DNA of 36,808 bases from JAGZEG01 sp963930185. GTDB taxonomy: Bacteria > Actinomycetota > Coriobacteriia > Coriobacteriales > UMGS124. A program made the translations under genes and the position numbers. Positions 17,038 through 25,367 of this stretch are shown piece by piece; within the stretch, counting starts at the first letter, position 1; each line of letters begins with the position of its first letter. Under the pieces are notes generated by a model, which saw only the letters and a list, made by a program, of their open reading frames with translations, was not told where the DNA came from and did not search any database. The stretch lies in contig CAWVLT010000076.1 in assembly GCA_963930185.1 (NCBI GenBank), positions 1 through 36,808 of the forward strand, written 5' to 3'.

Positions 17038-18459
17038 CTACTCTGCGGGCTCGTCTTTCACGCCGAGCAGCTCGAACAGCTCCTCTCGGCTGTGGACGCC
17101 CAGCTTGCGGTAGATCCTACTGGTGTGCGCCTTGATGGTGCCCTGGGCAACGAACAGGATCTCCTCCATCTGCTTCACCGGCGTCTTGCGCGCCATGAGC
17201 TGCAGGACCTCCTCCTCGCGATCCGACAGGCCGCACGACTTGGACAGCTCCGAGACGCGAAGCGACAGGTTCGCGGGGGAGAGGGGGTCACGCGCGTCGT
17301 CCTCGTGCAGGTTGATGCCCCACTTGGCCGAGAGGCTCTTCTCAGAGAGCACGATGACGAGGAACATGGCGCCCACCACCGCCGTCACGGCAAGGCCAAC
17401 CACGCTCGCCCAGCGCGGCGCGAGCGCGCCCGTCGTGACGACGTAGGCGACCCAGCCCAGGCACTCCACGAGGTAGCGGATGCCGCGCTCGATGCCGTTG
17501 AGCCACACGGCGTTGATGCCGAAGCGATAGGTGATGTTGCTCAGCACGATCATGATGAACATGGAGAGCATGGTGTAGCCGGCGTCGAAGCACAGGGCGG
17601 CGAGCTGGGGGCTGTCGGAGAGCAGCTGCGTGGCCAGAAGGCACGCCGCCGTGACGAAGGGAAACGCCACGCGGTAGATGGTGTCGAAGTTGAACCAGCG
17701 CGAGGTGGACAGCGACCCGAAGAACACGAACGCCGTGGCCGCCAGCGTTCCGGCGACGTTGCCGATGACGATGGGCTGGTCGGGCATGGTGCCGAACTGC
17801 ATGGCAAAGGTGCAGGTGGCCATCAGGGCGATGGGCTTCCAGGGGATGGCGCCGGGCCGCATGCAAGCGCCCGCCTGGGGCCTGCCGGGCCGCTCGGCCT
17901 GCGGAAGGCTGAGCATCGCACGGTGCGCCCACCCTACGCTCACCGCGGGGAGCAGCAGCGAGAACGCGACCAGATACGGGGTTGCCAGCCCCATGAACAG
18001 CCAGCACAGAAGCTCGCCGAAGAAGATGCTCGCGGCATGGTAGATGGCCACGCGCATGGGGTTGAGAGCGCCGTAGAACTCGCACCACATGATGATGAGC
18101 AGGCCGAGCCCAAGCCCTGCCAGCACCAGGCCCGCCTGCTTGACGAGGGCCAGCGGCGCGACGAAGCACCCGAGGGCGCACACCGCGGCGCCGCCGGTGG
18201 CGAGCGCGACGGTGAGGGCGCAGGCGCGCGTGTTGGACCACAGCGGCGAGATCCTGCGGGCGAGCAGCGCCGCGACGATCGACATCACGCCGATGCTCCC
18301 CTCGAACAGGGCATAGTCGCCAAACCCCATGGTGGGGTATGCCCCGAAGCGGAAGAACGTTGCGAGCCAGGCGCGGTAGAGCCCCACGCCAAGGAAGGAG
18401 AGCGGGGCCAGGCTCACCCGAAGCAGGGCGCCCTTCCACCTCGTGACAAACGACCTCAT
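17038..18459 (-). CDS. Membrane LuxR-family regulator (about 12 TM segments plus C-terminal HTH)
   Basis: 473 residues. About the first 390 are hydrophobic with roughly twelve membrane segments, like an MFS protein. A C-terminal LuxR helix-turn-helix is at about 405-465, with LSDREEEVLQLMARKTP and the recognition region QGTIKAHTSRIYRKLGVHS. No kinase or receiver domain is present; the membrane part is presumably the sensor. This architecture is common in Eggerthella-type bacteria, often beside flavoprotein reductases, as here: the reductase at 18810 is divergent. The start at 18459 has GGAGG 7 bases upstream; the ATG 6 bases earlier is too close to it. It probably controls the adjacent reductase in response to its substrate (inference). 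Confidence 0.85.
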   Translation of the reverse strand: MRSFVTRWKGALLRVSLAPLSFLGVGLYRAWLATFFRFGAYPTMGFGDYALFEGSIGVMSIVAALLARRISPLWSNTRACALTVALATGGAAVCALGCFVAPLALVKQAGLVLAGLGLGLLIIMWCEFYGALNPMRVAIYHAASIFFGELLCWLFMGLATPYLVAFSLLLPAVSVGWAHRAMLSLPQAERPGRPQAGACMRPGAIPWKPIALMATCTFAMQFGTMPDQPIVIGNVAGTLAATAFVFFGSLSTSRWFNFDTIYRVAFPFVTAACLLATQLLSDSPQLAALCFDAGYTMLSMFIMIVLSNITYRFGINAVWLNGIERGIRYLVECLGWVAYVVTTGALAPRWASVVGLAVTAVVGAMFLVIVLSEKSLSAKWGINLHEDDARDPLSPANLSLRVSELSKSCGLSDREEEVLQLMARKTPVKQMEEILFVAQGTIKAHTSRIYRKLGVHSREELFELLGVKDEPAE

Positions 18460-18495
18460 GCGCATCCCTCCTACCGGCAAGCGGGCCGTCGTCAG

Positions 18496-18550
18496 CCGCC
18501 GGCATGCCTGCCCGCCGGCGTGCCTGTCGGCATGCCGTCCGCCGGCATGC
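18496..18550. repeat. Four-copy 12-bp direct repeat upstream of the LuxR gene
   Basis: CCGCCGGCATGC occurs at 18496-18507 and 18539-18550. A one-mismatch copy is at 18512-18523 and a more diverged copy at 18524-18535. The array lies 37-91 bp before the LuxR start codon. It may be an operator cluster for autoregulation, or GC-rich simple repetition. Confidence 0.5.
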
Positions 18551-18670
18551 GGCCTTGCCGCCCCCGAACTCGCCCCATCGAACCCACGCATCACCATGGT
18601 AACCCCTGTGCGCGTGGCGTGCACGCAAAACGGCAGGCGGCGGGGCGTTTTACGGTGGGTTAGGCCCATC

Positions 18671-18688
18671 GGGTTACAACATTAACCC
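18671..18688. promoter_or_regulatory. Palindrome in the LuxR/reductase divergent region
   Basis: GGGTTA (18671-18676) and TAACCC (18683-18688) flank a 6-base centre. An extra GGGTTA is at 18656-18661. A -10-like TATGGT (about 18710) follows in the direction of the reductase. This is a plausible regulator site between the two genes. The rest of 18460-18809 has no gene. Confidence 0.4.
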
Positions 18689-18809
18689 CGCAGGCTGCGG
18701 CGCGCGGGCTATGGTAGGGGTCGTACACAGGTGCGGCGGGCACTGCGTGCGGGACGGTACGCCGGTCCGGCACGGCACCCGCCACTTCGAGGAATCGAGG
18801 GTGATTCAC

Positions 18810-20681
18810 ATGGCAATGGAAAGCGCGACGCGTCGTCAGTTCGTGTCGGGAGTCGCGGCCCTGGGCGCCGCCGGCGTCCTGGCAAGTGGCGCGGGCGTTG
18901 CCCTGGCCGAGGAGGCCGCAAGCTCCGAGGCTGACGCCGGCGAGGCGTCCGGCGAGGTCGCCGCGAGCGAGGACGGCGTTCCTGCGGGCGGCACCGCCAC
19001 GGTGGGCACCGGCATGGGCAAGCACGGCAACGTCCACGTTGAGGTCGTGACCGACGGCGGCAAGATCGTGCGCATCACGGTGCTCGACTCGCGCGAGACG
19101 TCCGGCCTGGGCGACGTCGCCATGGAGAAGCTCGGGAAGCTCATCGTCGACAACCAGACGCTCAACGTCGACTCCGTGAGCGGAGCCACCCTGTCCAGCG
19201 CCGCGTTCACGATGGCCGTGGCCGACGCCCTGGACAAGGCCGGCGAGGACTCCGCCGAGTGGGAGAAGCGCGACCACGTGTCCGAGGCCGCTCACGAGAA
19301 CGTGCCCGACCAGGTCGACGTCGTGGTCGTGGGCGCCGGCGGCGCGGGCTTCGCGGCCGCAATCACGGCCGCCAACGCCGGCAAGAACGTGCTGCTGCTC
19401 GAGAAGCTGGGCACCTACGGCGGGTCCACGGCGCTTTCGGGCGGCGAGTTCGCGGCCCCCGGCAACTGGGTGCAGCAGCAGGACCCCTCCATCGAGGACA
19501 GCCCCGAGAAGCTCGCCGAGGACATGCTCGTGGGCGGCGGCAACCTGGGCGATCCCGACCTGGTGAACGTCATCGCCAACGGCGCCCTGGACGCCTCCCA
19601 GTGGCTGACGTTCGAGGCCGGCGTGTCGTGGGAGCACGACATGCTGTTCTTCGGCGGCCACTCGGTGGAGCGCTCCATCATCCCGACCGGCCACACCGGC
19701 TCGGAGATCACCACCAAGCTCACCACGCGTGCCTCCAACATCGCCAACCTCACGGTGCTCGACAACATGCAGGTGACCGAGCTCATCACCACCGACGGCG
19801 CGGTGAGCGGCGTGAAGGCCCAGAGCACGACGGCCGGCGACGAGTACACCATCAACTGCGGCGCGGTTGTCCTGACCTGCGGCGGCTTCGGCGCCAACGT
19901 GGAGATGCGCGCACAGTACAACCCCGACATGGGCGAGCAGTTCAAGTCGACCGACTCGGTGGGCGCCCAGGGCGAGGGCATCACGATGGCCCAGGCCATC
20001 GGTGCTGACGTGGTGAACATGGACCTCATCCAGACCTACCCGACCTGCGACATCGAGACCGGTGCGCTGCTGTACGTGGGCGACATGCGCCTCGATGACC
20101 GCGCAATCATGATCAACAAGGAGGGCAAGCGCTTCGTCGAGGAACTCGACACCCGCGACGTGCTGTCCGCCGCTGTGCTCTCCCAGACCGACGGCATCGC
20201 CTACATGATCTTTGACCAGGCCGGCGCCGACGCCACGGGCCTGCTGCGCATCCACAGCGACGAGTACGAGAACCTGCTGTCGCGCGGCATGATCACCACG
20301 GGCGACACCTTCGAGGCCGTCGCCGAGCCCTTCGGCATCGACGCCGCGGCCCTCGAGGAGACGGTGAGCCACTGGAACGAGATGTGCGACGCCGGCGAGG
20401 ACACCGACTTTGGCTACCGCGATGAGATGATGAAGATCGACACCCCGCCGTACTATGTGCTGGTGTACACCCCCGCCGTCCACTACACCATGGGCGGCCT
20501 GCACATCAACACCGACGCCCAGGTGCTCGACACCGAGGGCAACCCCATCCCCGGCCTGTACAGCGCCGGCGAGAACGCGGGCGGCAAGATGGGCAACAAC
20601 CGCCTGGGCTCCACCTCGATGGCCGACATCCACGTGTTCGGCCGCATCGCCGGCGCCAACGCCGCGGCGTACGTGGGGTAG
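18810..20681 (+). CDS. Tat-exported FMN- and FAD-containing fumarate reductase-type flavoprotein
   Basis: 623-residue reductase. It has a Tat signal (TRRQF, 7-11), an acidic linker, an FMN-binding domain (about 62-140, with SGAT at 124-127; Thr127 is the expected covalent FMN site), then the FAD domain with GAGGAG at 175-180. The standard catalytic residues of the fumarate reductase family are present: Arg449 in DTRD, His558 in VHYTMGG and Arg598 in NRLG. One expected His is Tyr410 (QTYPT instead of QIHPT), a position that varies among reductases of fumarate, urocanate and other enoates. It is therefore probably an active periplasm-side 2-enoate reductase, with an acceptor not determined. GAGGG is 8 bases before ATG 18810. 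A strong terminator follows. Confidence 0.9.
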   Translation: MAMESATRRQFVSGVAALGAAGVLASGAGVALAEEAASSEADAGEASGEVAASEDGVPAGGTATVGTGMGKHGNVHVEVVTDGGKIVRITVLDSRETSGLGDVAMEKLGKLIVDNQTLNVDSVSGATLSSAAFTMAVADALDKAGEDSAEWEKRDHVSEAAHENVPDQVDVVVVGAGGAGFAAAITAANAGKNVLLLEKLGTYGGSTALSGGEFAAPGNWVQQQDPSIEDSPEKLAEDMLVGGGNLGDPDLVNVIANGALDASQWLTFEAGVSWEHDMLFFGGHSVERSIIPTGHTGSEITTKLTTRASNIANLTVLDNMQVTELITTDGAVSGVKAQSTTAGDEYTINCGAVVLTCGGFGANVEMRAQYNPDMGEQFKSTDSVGAQGEGITMAQAIGADVVNMDLIQTYPTCDIETGALLYVGDMRLDDRAIMINKEGKRFVEELDTRDVLSAAVLSQTDGIAYMIFDQAGADATGLLRIHSDEYENLLSRGMITTGDTFEAVAEPFGIDAAALEETVSHWNEMCDAGEDTDFGYRDEMMKIDTPPYYVLVYTPAVHYTMGGLHINTDAQVLDTEGNPIPGLYSAGENAGGKMGNNRLGSTSMADIHVFGRIAGANAAAYVG

Positions 20682-20762
20682 CGACGGATAGGCAGCTACG
20701 GATGGGTAGCGACGCCAGGCGGGCATAGCGCCGGGCGGCACGAAGCAAGCGGCATGAAGCCA

Positions 20763-20813
20763 GGCCGGCCCGCGCGGGGAGGCACCTCACGCGGGCCGGC
20801 CGATCGTTTTTTT
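20763..20813 (+). terminator. Rho-independent terminator after the reductase gene
   Basis: GGCCGGCCCGCG (20763-20774) pairs perfectly with CGCGGGCCGGCC (20790-20801), and seven T follow at 20807-20813. Confidence 0.9.
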
Positions 20814-20938
20814 CAGGAAGTTGCAAGCGTGTAGCATACTTGGTGTACGAGTTTTGTTAGTAACCGGTGAACGGTATGTACTTCTCCGTGAAAGGGCATA
20901 GAGTATGCGACGAACACTATGACCCGAGAGGAGAAGCC

Positions 20939-21229
20939 ATGAACTCATTCGACCTTTGCATCACCGCCGTGGGCGTTCCCAGCAACTTTGGCATGAGCGC
21001 CGGATCGCAGGCCATGCGCGAGGTGGCCACCATGCAGGAAGGTGTCGAGCACAACTACGGGCGCGTCATGCGCGCGCTGAGCGAGCCGCGCGAGCTGCTG
21101 CGCCGCATCGCCGACCGTCTGTTTGACCGCGACACGAAGGATCCCTCGTCGCTGGTGTTCGACGGTAACGTCCGCCCCGCCATCGAGGGTGACCTGCTCG
21201 CCACCAAGATGCGCACCAAGTGCCTGTAG
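20939..21229 (+). CDS. Conserved-looking 96-residue protein of unknown function
   Basis: Starts MNSFDLCITAVGVPSNFGMS and ends TKMRTKCL. It has no signal peptide, no membrane segment and no motif I recognise. The centre (about 40-65) is a charged helical region, LLRRIADRLFDRDTKDPSS. AGGAG with a 5-base spacer supports the start; codon use is GC-rich like its neighbours. It is flanked by a terminator on each side, so it is a single-gene unit. It may be a small cytosolic protein; no role is proposed. Confidence 0.7.
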   Translation: MNSFDLCITAVGVPSNFGMSAGSQAMREVATMQEGVEHNYGRVMRALSEPRELLRRIADRLFDRDTKDPSSLVFDGNVRPAIEGDLLATKMRTKCL

Positions 21230-21317
21230 GCGCCCGTTAGATCTTGTCTACGCTTTGCCGTTTCGCAATGAAGCTGCGTGCATATTCGAGCATTTGACTC
21301 GTGGAGTATGCTTTCAA

Positions 21318-21363
21318 GGCCCCGGTTTCGCCGTTGTGGCTACGGCGGAACCGGGGCCCTTTT
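21318..21363 (+). terminator. Terminator after the 96-residue gene
   Basis: GGCCCCGGTTTCGCC (21318-21332) pairs with GGCGGAACCGGGGCC (21344-21358) with one mismatch, followed by TTTT at 21360-21363. Confidence 0.85.
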
Positions 21364-21377
21364 GTGTTCTGTCGTGC

Positions 21378-21797
21378 CTACTGCGCCGCAAGCTCCCTGA
21401 GGTTCTCGATGGCCAGCTCGGTGTCAAGGGTGTGCAACCCCGGATATGCGCGGGCCATCGTCGCCGCGTCTGCCTGCGCGTAGATCTCTTTGCTCGACTC
21501 TCCGGTGAGAAAGTGCCAGTAGCGATAGACGTACCCTATCCAGTACAGGGCCTCGCGAGAGAGCACGTCGCCGGACTTGGGGACGGCGTCGGGGCATGCG
21601 TTGTCCGTGATCTCCTCGAGCAGATATTCCTCGCCCATCCACTGCGTGTAGTTGTAGGGGCGGTCGTAGTTGCGCGCTGTCTCGCTGCTCATGAACGTGG
21701 CGATGAAGGGGATACTGTCGTAGCCTTCTCTCGCGGAGAGCTCAAAGAGGCGCCCCTGAATGTCGCAGAGTTGGCTCTGGAGGCTATCGAGTACCAT
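21378..21797 (-). CDS. Partner (antitoxin-like) of the DUF3990 protein
   Basis: 139-residue acidic soluble protein. The conserved-looking part is ALYWIGYVYRYWHFLTGESSKEIY (about residues 82-105), followed by a helical C-terminus. I chose ATG 21797, with AGGTGG 5 bases before it; a GTG at 21806 lies inside that site. The start overlaps the end of the upstream DUF3990 gene by 14 bp, a sign of translational coupling. Similar proteins often sit beside DUF3990 genes, so I read it as the probable antitoxin. I see no DNA-binding domain. Confidence 0.65.
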   Translation of the reverse strand: MVLDSLQSQLCDIQGRLFELSAREGYDSIPFIATFMSSETARNYDRPYNYTQWMGEEYLLEEITDNACPDAVPKSGDVLSREALYWIGYVYRYWHFLTGESSKEIYAQADAATMARAYPGLHTLDTELAIENLRELAAQ

Positions 21798-22512
21798 GGG
21801 TCCCACCTGTCGTCATATCGAGATCGGCGTCCTGTGCCAAGATCTCGTCGAAGAATCGCCCGTCGCGGCGGTGCTGCCTGCATATCTCGTCTGCCAACGC
21901 GACGCCGCTTGCCCGATTCTGCCTGCTCAGAAGATCCAACTTCACCTTTTCGGGCTCCCCAAGGCGACGCTCGCTCAGGATGCTCACGTGCTCGCAGGCC
22001 TTTTCGGTGACGGCAACGTACTGCTTGCCGAGGTTCAAGGCGGACAGGCAGCTGACAAGTGCGGTATCGGTTATCGTACCTGCGAAGAAGCGGTCGAGCA
22101 CAACGAACATGCGATCGTTTGCGATAAGGCCGGAGATGACGTCCGCATCCTTTGCCATGAGGCGGTACCTCTCATACAGCGCAGACCCTTCGATCTGCTC
22201 GAGACGACCGCGATTGTAGGCAACGAAGAGCGCCCAATCAAGGCCCGTCGAGACGTCAAGGTGCTTCAGGCCGCTCAGGTCTAGCTCCACTTTGTAGAGC
22301 CAAGCGTCGGGGTGTGTGCAGACAAGCGTAAGGGGCTGCGTCATCTCGGTCCCCATGTAGAAGCCGCGTCCGAAGTCACATTTGTCGCGGCTCAATGGGG
22401 CAATGGGGCCGGTTATGCCGCCTTTCGACCCATGGTACAGGTGCAGGCTAAAACCGCTTTTCGTTGTATCAGTGGGCTTGTCGGAGGTTTCAAAGGCGCA
22501 GGCCCGTCCCAT
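21784..22512 (-). CDS. DUF3990 protein (ADP-ribosyltransferase-like, probable toxin)
   Basis: 242 residues. The segment from about 24 carries the DUF3990 pattern: LYHGSKGGITGPIAP, then CDFGRGFYMGTE. DUF3990 belongs to the ADP-ribosyltransferase-like fold, where the His/Ser and Phe-Gly-Phe-Tyr positions shape the NAD site. The rest includes IANDRMFVVLDRFFAGTITD. ATG 22512 is preceded by AGGGG at 5 bases; further upstream in-frame Met codons lack a site. It forms a tight two-gene unit with the 139-residue gene downstream. The unit sits between a terminator and an operon promoter and is oriented against both neighbours, as expected for an acquired module. NAD-dependent activity is an inference from the family. 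Confidence 0.75.
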   Translation of the reverse strand: MGRACAFETSDKPTDTTKSGFSLHLYHGSKGGITGPIAPLSRDKCDFGRGFYMGTEMTQPLTLVCTHPDAWLYKVELDLSGLKHLDVSTGLDWALFVAYNRGRLEQIEGSALYERYRLMAKDADVISGLIANDRMFVVLDRFFAGTITDTALVSCLSALNLGKQYVAVTEKACEHVSILSERRLGEPEKVKLDLLSRQNRASGVALADEICRQHRRDGRFFDEILAQDADLDMTTGGTHGTR

Positions 22513-22632
22513 GGTATCCCCTAACTTTCCGATGAGACCACGCTCATCGAATCCGTGCGTATTCAAAGACCCAGCCGCTCTGACATGGATACTAGCATAC
22601 TCATATGGGCTGGCGGTGCGCTTCGAGCCGGG

Positions 22633-22638
22633 TATAAT
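22633..22638 (+). promoter_or_regulatory. -10 element of the aldolase operon promoter
   Basis: A consensus TATAAT at 22633-22638, about 122 bp before the aldolase start codon. The matching -35 region (about 22610-22616, CTGGCGG) is poor, so an activator or alternative contact may be needed. Confidence 0.55.
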
Positions 22639-22759
22639 GGCGCACAGCACGATGATCGACCCTTTCAGTCAAAGGCCGCGGCTGCCCTGCCGATTTTGCG
22701 CCTGATACTGGGTGGCTGCCGCCGTGGGATCCGGCCCTGGTGCCAGGGGAGGAGCCGCC

Positions 22760-23593
22760 ATGCTTGTTTCCACCAAGGAGATGCTTGACGAGGCGCGGGC
22801 AGGTGGGTACGCCATCCCCTCGCCTGACTTCGTGGACTCCAACTCGGCGCGTGCATACGTGCAGGTCGCCGAGGAGCTCCACGCCCCGCTCATCCTGAGC
22901 TTTGCCGAGGTTCACCTGGAACAGATGGGCCTGGAGGAGGCGGCGGCGCTCGGGCGCTTCTACGCAGAGAGCGTCGAGGCCCCGGTTGCCCTGCACCTCG
23001 ACCACGGCGTGCACCTCGAGGTGATCGGGCGCGCCATGGATCTGGGCTTCACTTCCGTCATGATCGACGCCTCGGGCGAGGAGCTTCCCGAGAACATCCG
23101 CCGCACGCGCGAGGTGGTCGAGCTGGCCCACGCGCGCGGCGTGACCGTCGAGGCCGAGATCGGCCACGTGGGCACGCAGGACGAGGACAGTCCCCACGCC
23201 ATCTCGCAGAGCGTCTACACCGAGGTCGACAGCGCCCGGCAGCTGGTGGAGGCCACGGGCGTGGACTCGCTGGCCGTGTCCATCGGCACGGTGCACGGCC
23301 GCTACAAGGGCGAGCCACACATCAGCTTCGAGCGTCTGGCCGAGCTCAGGGAGGCCCTCGACGTGCCGCTTGTCCTGCACGGCGGCTCGGGCTCGGGTGA
23401 CGACAACCTCGCGCGCTGCGCCCGGGGCGGCATCGCCAAGGTCAACCTGTACACCGACTTTATCGTGGCGGCTCTCGATGGCGTGCGCGGCGCACGGCCG
23501 GGCAACTGGCTAGACGTGCTCAACGTCGGCAGCGATGCCATGAAGGACGTGCTGCGGCGCTACTACCGCGTGCTGGGGTGCGCCGACCGCTGA
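22760..23593 (+). CDS. Class II ketose-bisphosphate aldolase (GatY/FbaA-like)
   Basis: 277-residue zinc aldolase that would cleave a ketose (bis)phosphate to dihydroxyacetone phosphate and an aldehyde. The opening VSTKEMLDEARAGGYAIP is typical of GatY/KbaY/FbaA. HLDHG holds catalytic Asp81 and zinc ligand His82, EAEIGHVG carries the conserved Glu, GTVHGRY a zinc His and LVLHGGSG another. The usual Phe-Asn after the start motif (PAFN) is replaced here by IPSPDF, so the sugar pocket differs and the natural ketose is unclear. GGAGG stands 7 bases before ATG. First gene of an operon with dhaL, dhaK and a VOC-like gene. Confidence 0.85.
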   Translation: MLVSTKEMLDEARAGGYAIPSPDFVDSNSARAYVQVAEELHAPLILSFAEVHLEQMGLEEAAALGRFYAESVEAPVALHLDHGVHLEVIGRAMDLGFTSVMIDASGEELPENIRRTREVVELAHARGVTVEAEIGHVGTQDEDSPHAISQSVYTEVDSARQLVEATGVDSLAVSIGTVHGRYKGEPHISFERLAELREALDVPLVLHGGSGSGDDNLARCARGGIAKVNLYTDFIVAALDGVRGARPGNWLDVLNVGSDAMKDVLRRYYRVLGCADR

Positions 23594-23687
23594 CCTGCAT
23601 GCGACGCGCCCGCCCCACATACGACCGAGCTGCGGAAGGCCAAAGGGCACGCCTTTGGGAGACGGAACGGAAAGGGAGGCGAAGGCC

Positions 23688-24302
23688 TTGATCACGAAAG
23701 ACGAACTCGCCGCGCGCCTGCGGCACGCGTGCGAGGAGGTGGCGGCCGCCGAGGAGGAGCTCACGCAGATCGACGCGAAGTTCGGCGATGCCGACCACGG
23801 CCTCACGATGAGAAAGATCGCCACGGCGATAGACGGCGCCGTCGTCGCGAGCGATCCTGACGCGGGCATCCAGGAGATGCTCGATGACGCCGCGATGGCG
23901 GTTATGACGCTCAACGGCGGCAGCGCCGTTCCCCTGTGGAACACCTGGCTCGACGCCCTGCAGGAAAAGGCGCCCGCCGCCGGCGAGGCCGACGTGGCGC
24001 AGCTCAAGGAGATGTTCGCCTACGCCCTTACGGAGCTTTCTGACATGAGCGGCGCGCAGGTCGGCGACAAGACCATGATGGACGCGCTCATCCCCGCGAG
24101 CGACGCCATCGCCGCCTGCGAGGGTGACGAGGCCGCGCTGTTCGAGGCGGCCGCGCGGGCCGCCGAGGCGGGGGCGGAGAACAGCCGCAACTTCGCCTCG
24201 AAGTTCGGGCGCGCGAAGAGCTACGGCGACAAGACCATCGGCACGCCCGACGCGGGGGCCGTGTCGATGGCCCGTTTCTTCAGTGGGCTGGCGCGGGCGT
24301 AG
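23688..24302 (+). CDS. dhaL: DhaL-type kinase subunit (nucleotide-binding)
   Basis: 204 residues, the ADP/ATP-binding helical-barrel subunit of dihydroxyacetone-type kinases. The Mg-binding motif is IDAKFGDADHG (Asp29, Asp34, Asp36), close to E. coli DhaL positions 30, 35 and 37. Further matches are GDKTMMDALIP and SYGDKTIGTPDAGAVS at the C-terminus. It starts with TTG at 23688, supported by GGGAGG 8 bases upstream; no ATG fits. In the PTS type, DhaM re-phosphorylates the ADP bound here, but no dhaM lies in the window, so the phosphate donor is open: ATP or an unlinked DhaM. It precedes dhaK, the reverse of the common dhaK-dhaL order. Confidence 0.85.
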   Translation: MITKDELAARLRHACEEVAAAEEELTQIDAKFGDADHGLTMRKIATAIDGAVVASDPDAGIQEMLDDAAMAVMTLNGGSAVPLWNTWLDALQEKAPAAGEADVAQLKEMFAYALTELSDMSGAQVGDKTMMDALIPASDAIAACEGDEAALFEAAARAAEAGAENSRNFASKFGRAKSYGDKTIGTPDAGAVSMARFFSGLARA

Positions 24303-24363
24303 GGCGTGCATCGATCACCGCCGGCATTGGCTGGCCGGACCTGACGGCAGAAGGAGGAGCACC

Positions 24364-25359
24364 ATGATGAAGAAGTTCATAAACGACCAGGCCACCATCA
24401 CCGACGAGGAGCTCGAGGGCTTTGGCCTCGCGTTCGGTGACATCCTGACGGTGGATGGCCACACCATCGTGAGCAAGGACCTCGAGGGCGCCGATCGCGT
24501 GACCATCGTCACCTATGGCGGCAGCGGCCACGAGCCCGCGCAGAAGGGCTTCGTGGGCAAGGGCATGCTCGACGTGCAGGTGGACGGCGACATCTTCGCC
24601 GCGCCCAACGGCGCCGCCGTGTTCGAGGCCATGAAGCTGGCGGACAAGGGCCACGGCGTGCTGCTGCTCACGCTCAACTACGCAGGTGACCAGCTCGCCG
24701 GCAAGCAGGCCATGAAGCTGGCGCAGAAGGCCGGCATGAACGTGCGCCAGGTCGTCACCGGCGAGGAGATCAAGTATGACCCCGAGGGCGAGGACAACAA
24801 GCGCGGCCTTGCCGGCGCGGTGCCGCTCTACCACATCGCCGCCGCTGCTGCCGCCGAGGGCAAGTCGCTCGACGAGGTGGCCGAGATCGCCCAGCGCTAC
24901 GCGGATAGCATGGCCTCCATCACCGTGAAGTCCACCGACGCCACCCATCCGCAGAACGGCATGTCCTTCGGCGACCTGGGCGAGACCGACCAGATGGAGA
25001 TCGGTGCCGGCCAGCACGGCGAGGGCGGCGGCGTGCGCGTGCCCATGGCCAGCTCCGCCGAGACGGTGGGCCTCATCGCGCCCAAGCTCGTCGAGGCCAC
25101 AGGGCTCGCTGCCGGCGACAAGGCGTTCGTCATGATCAACGGCTGCGGCGCCACCACGATGATGGAGATGCTTATCCTCTACAAGGACACGGTGCGCTAC
25201 CTGCAGGAGCAGGGTATCGAGGTCGTAGCCAACATGGTGGGCGAGATCCTTACCGTGCAGGAGGCCGGGGGTTTCCAGATGAACGTCGCCAAGTGGGACG
25301 ACGAGTTCTGCCGCCTGTGGAACACCCCCGCCCACACCCCCGTGTTCTTCAGGGAATAG
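24364..25359 (+). CDS. dhaK: DhaK-type kinase subunit (substrate-binding)
   Basis: 331 residues, the subunit that binds dihydroxyacetone or a related ketose covalently through a His. The key residues fall at the same numbers as in E. coli DhaK: His56 (GSGHEPA), Asp109 (NYAGDQ) and His218 (AGQHGEGG). A C-terminal KDT, then WNTPAHTPVF, ends the protein. GGAGG is 6 bases before ATG. Homologous kinases act on dihydroxyacetone, glyceraldehyde or tetruloses, so the operon could work on a sugar other than dihydroxyacetone. It pairs with the preceding DhaL. Confidence 0.88.
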   Translation: MMKKFINDQATITDEELEGFGLAFGDILTVDGHTIVSKDLEGADRVTIVTYGGSGHEPAQKGFVGKGMLDVQVDGDIFAAPNGAAVFEAMKLADKGHGVLLLTLNYAGDQLAGKQAMKLAQKAGMNVRQVVTGEEIKYDPEGEDNKRGLAGAVPLYHIAAAAAAEGKSLDEVAEIAQRYADSMASITVKSTDATHPQNGMSFGDLGETDQMEIGAGQHGEGGGVRVPMASSAETVGLIAPKLVEATGLAAGDKAFVMINGCGATTMMEMLILYKDTVRYLQEQGIEVVANMVGEILTVQEAGGFQMNVAKWDDEFCRLWNTPAHTPVFFRE

Positions 25360-25367
25360 GAGCAGCC

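Noticed and set aside
18660..20741. 693-codon minus-strand frame over the second reductase
   Set aside because: Antisense shadow; the plus-strand protein has all family motifs.
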